A stretch of 54,419 bases of DNA from Anaerosporomusa subterranea. Lineage in GTDB: Bacteria; Bacillota; Negativicutes; Sporomusales; Acetonemataceae. Where the stretch lies: positions 1 through 54,419 of the forward strand of contig NZ_LSGP01000008.1 of NCBI RefSeq assembly GCF_001611555.1. The letters are read 5' to 3'. This document shows positions 54,364-54,419 of this stretch, one piece after another. The translations under genes were made by a program, and so were the position numbers. Each line of letters opens with the position of its first letter. The first letter of the stretch is position 1. A model generated the notes under the pieces. That model was given only the letters and a program-made list of their open reading frames with translations. It had not been told where the DNA came from and ran no database searches.

Positions 54364-54419
54364 GTAAAGGTGTCGCCCCAATTACGGTGGCAACCGAAAG
54401 CTCCTTGAAAACTGAACAA
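54364..54419 (+). other. Leader of an rRNA operon (16S gene beyond the end)
   Basis: After P2 the sequence ends with GCTCCTTGAAAACTGAACAA, the typical leader found just before 16S rRNA genes in Firmicutes. The 16S gene itself is not in the window. Confidence 0.75.

Noticed and set aside
1-54419. CRISPR array, prophage, tRNA genes or defence system
   Set aside because: No regularly spaced repeats, cas, integrase, phage or toxin-antitoxin genes were seen on either strand, and no tRNA cloverleaf was noticed.

Overview
The window reads as a chromosome segment of a sporulating, low-to-mid GC member of the Firmicutes. The class Negativicutes, near Sporomusa or Pelosinus, is my best inference. Four things point there: strong Shine-Dalgarno sites and sigma-A-like promoters throughout; a cwlD spore-cortex amidase just after rplM-rpsI, as in Bacillus; rpsD inside the alpha operon; and a cdaA-cdaR-glmM-glmS cluster with a glmS ribozyme. 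The genus cannot be fixed from the sequence alone.

Layout. 1-15607: the end of tuf, then an uninterrupted S10-spc-alpha ribosomal cluster on the + strand (rpsJ to rplQ, with secY, adk, map, infA and rpoA). 15725-19982: the ECF transporter module ecfA1-ecfA2-ecfT, truA, then rplM-rpsI with their own promoter, structured leader and terminator. 20104-21583: an exported protein of unknown function and a convergent monofunctional glycosyltransferase, separated by a 61-base perfect palindrome that runs from stop codon to stop codon. 21727-24838: cwlD followed by the three AmmeMemoRadiSam genes (MEMO-like, AMMECR1-like, radical SAM). 24872-33140: a complete arginine pathway, argCJBDFGH, behind a promoter overlapped by an ARG box and closed by a terminator. 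33474-34502: ilvE.

34889-41784: cdaA, cdaR, a COG2509-type FAD protein, glmM, a promoter, the glmS self-cleaving ribozyme and glmS. This joins cyclic di-AMP synthesis to amino-sugar synthesis for the cell wall. 42159-49190: an accessory, redox-flavoured region with a double CDGSH protein, two DoxX proteins, a sensor kinase and response regulator pair, a type II NADH dehydrogenase, a tandem-HD (HD-GYP) protein, and an MhqR-like repressor with matching operators upstream of itself and of a doxX gene. 49294-52882: a Fur-box-controlled iron(III) ABC transporter. 52883-54007: mostly non-coding sequence with a 41-residue ORF and a small membrane protein. 54121-54419: a stack of sigma-A promoters and a leader that must belong to an rRNA operon whose 16S gene lies just beyond the window.

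The window is mainly core genome. I found no CRISPR array, intact insertion sequence, prophage or defence island, and no system I can honestly call wholly new. The least explained items are the AmmeMemoRadiSam operon, the stop-to-stop palindrome, the FAD protein inside the cda-glm operon, the MhqR-DoxX circuit beside a two-HD-domain phosphohydrolase, and several short ORFs and structured leaders.
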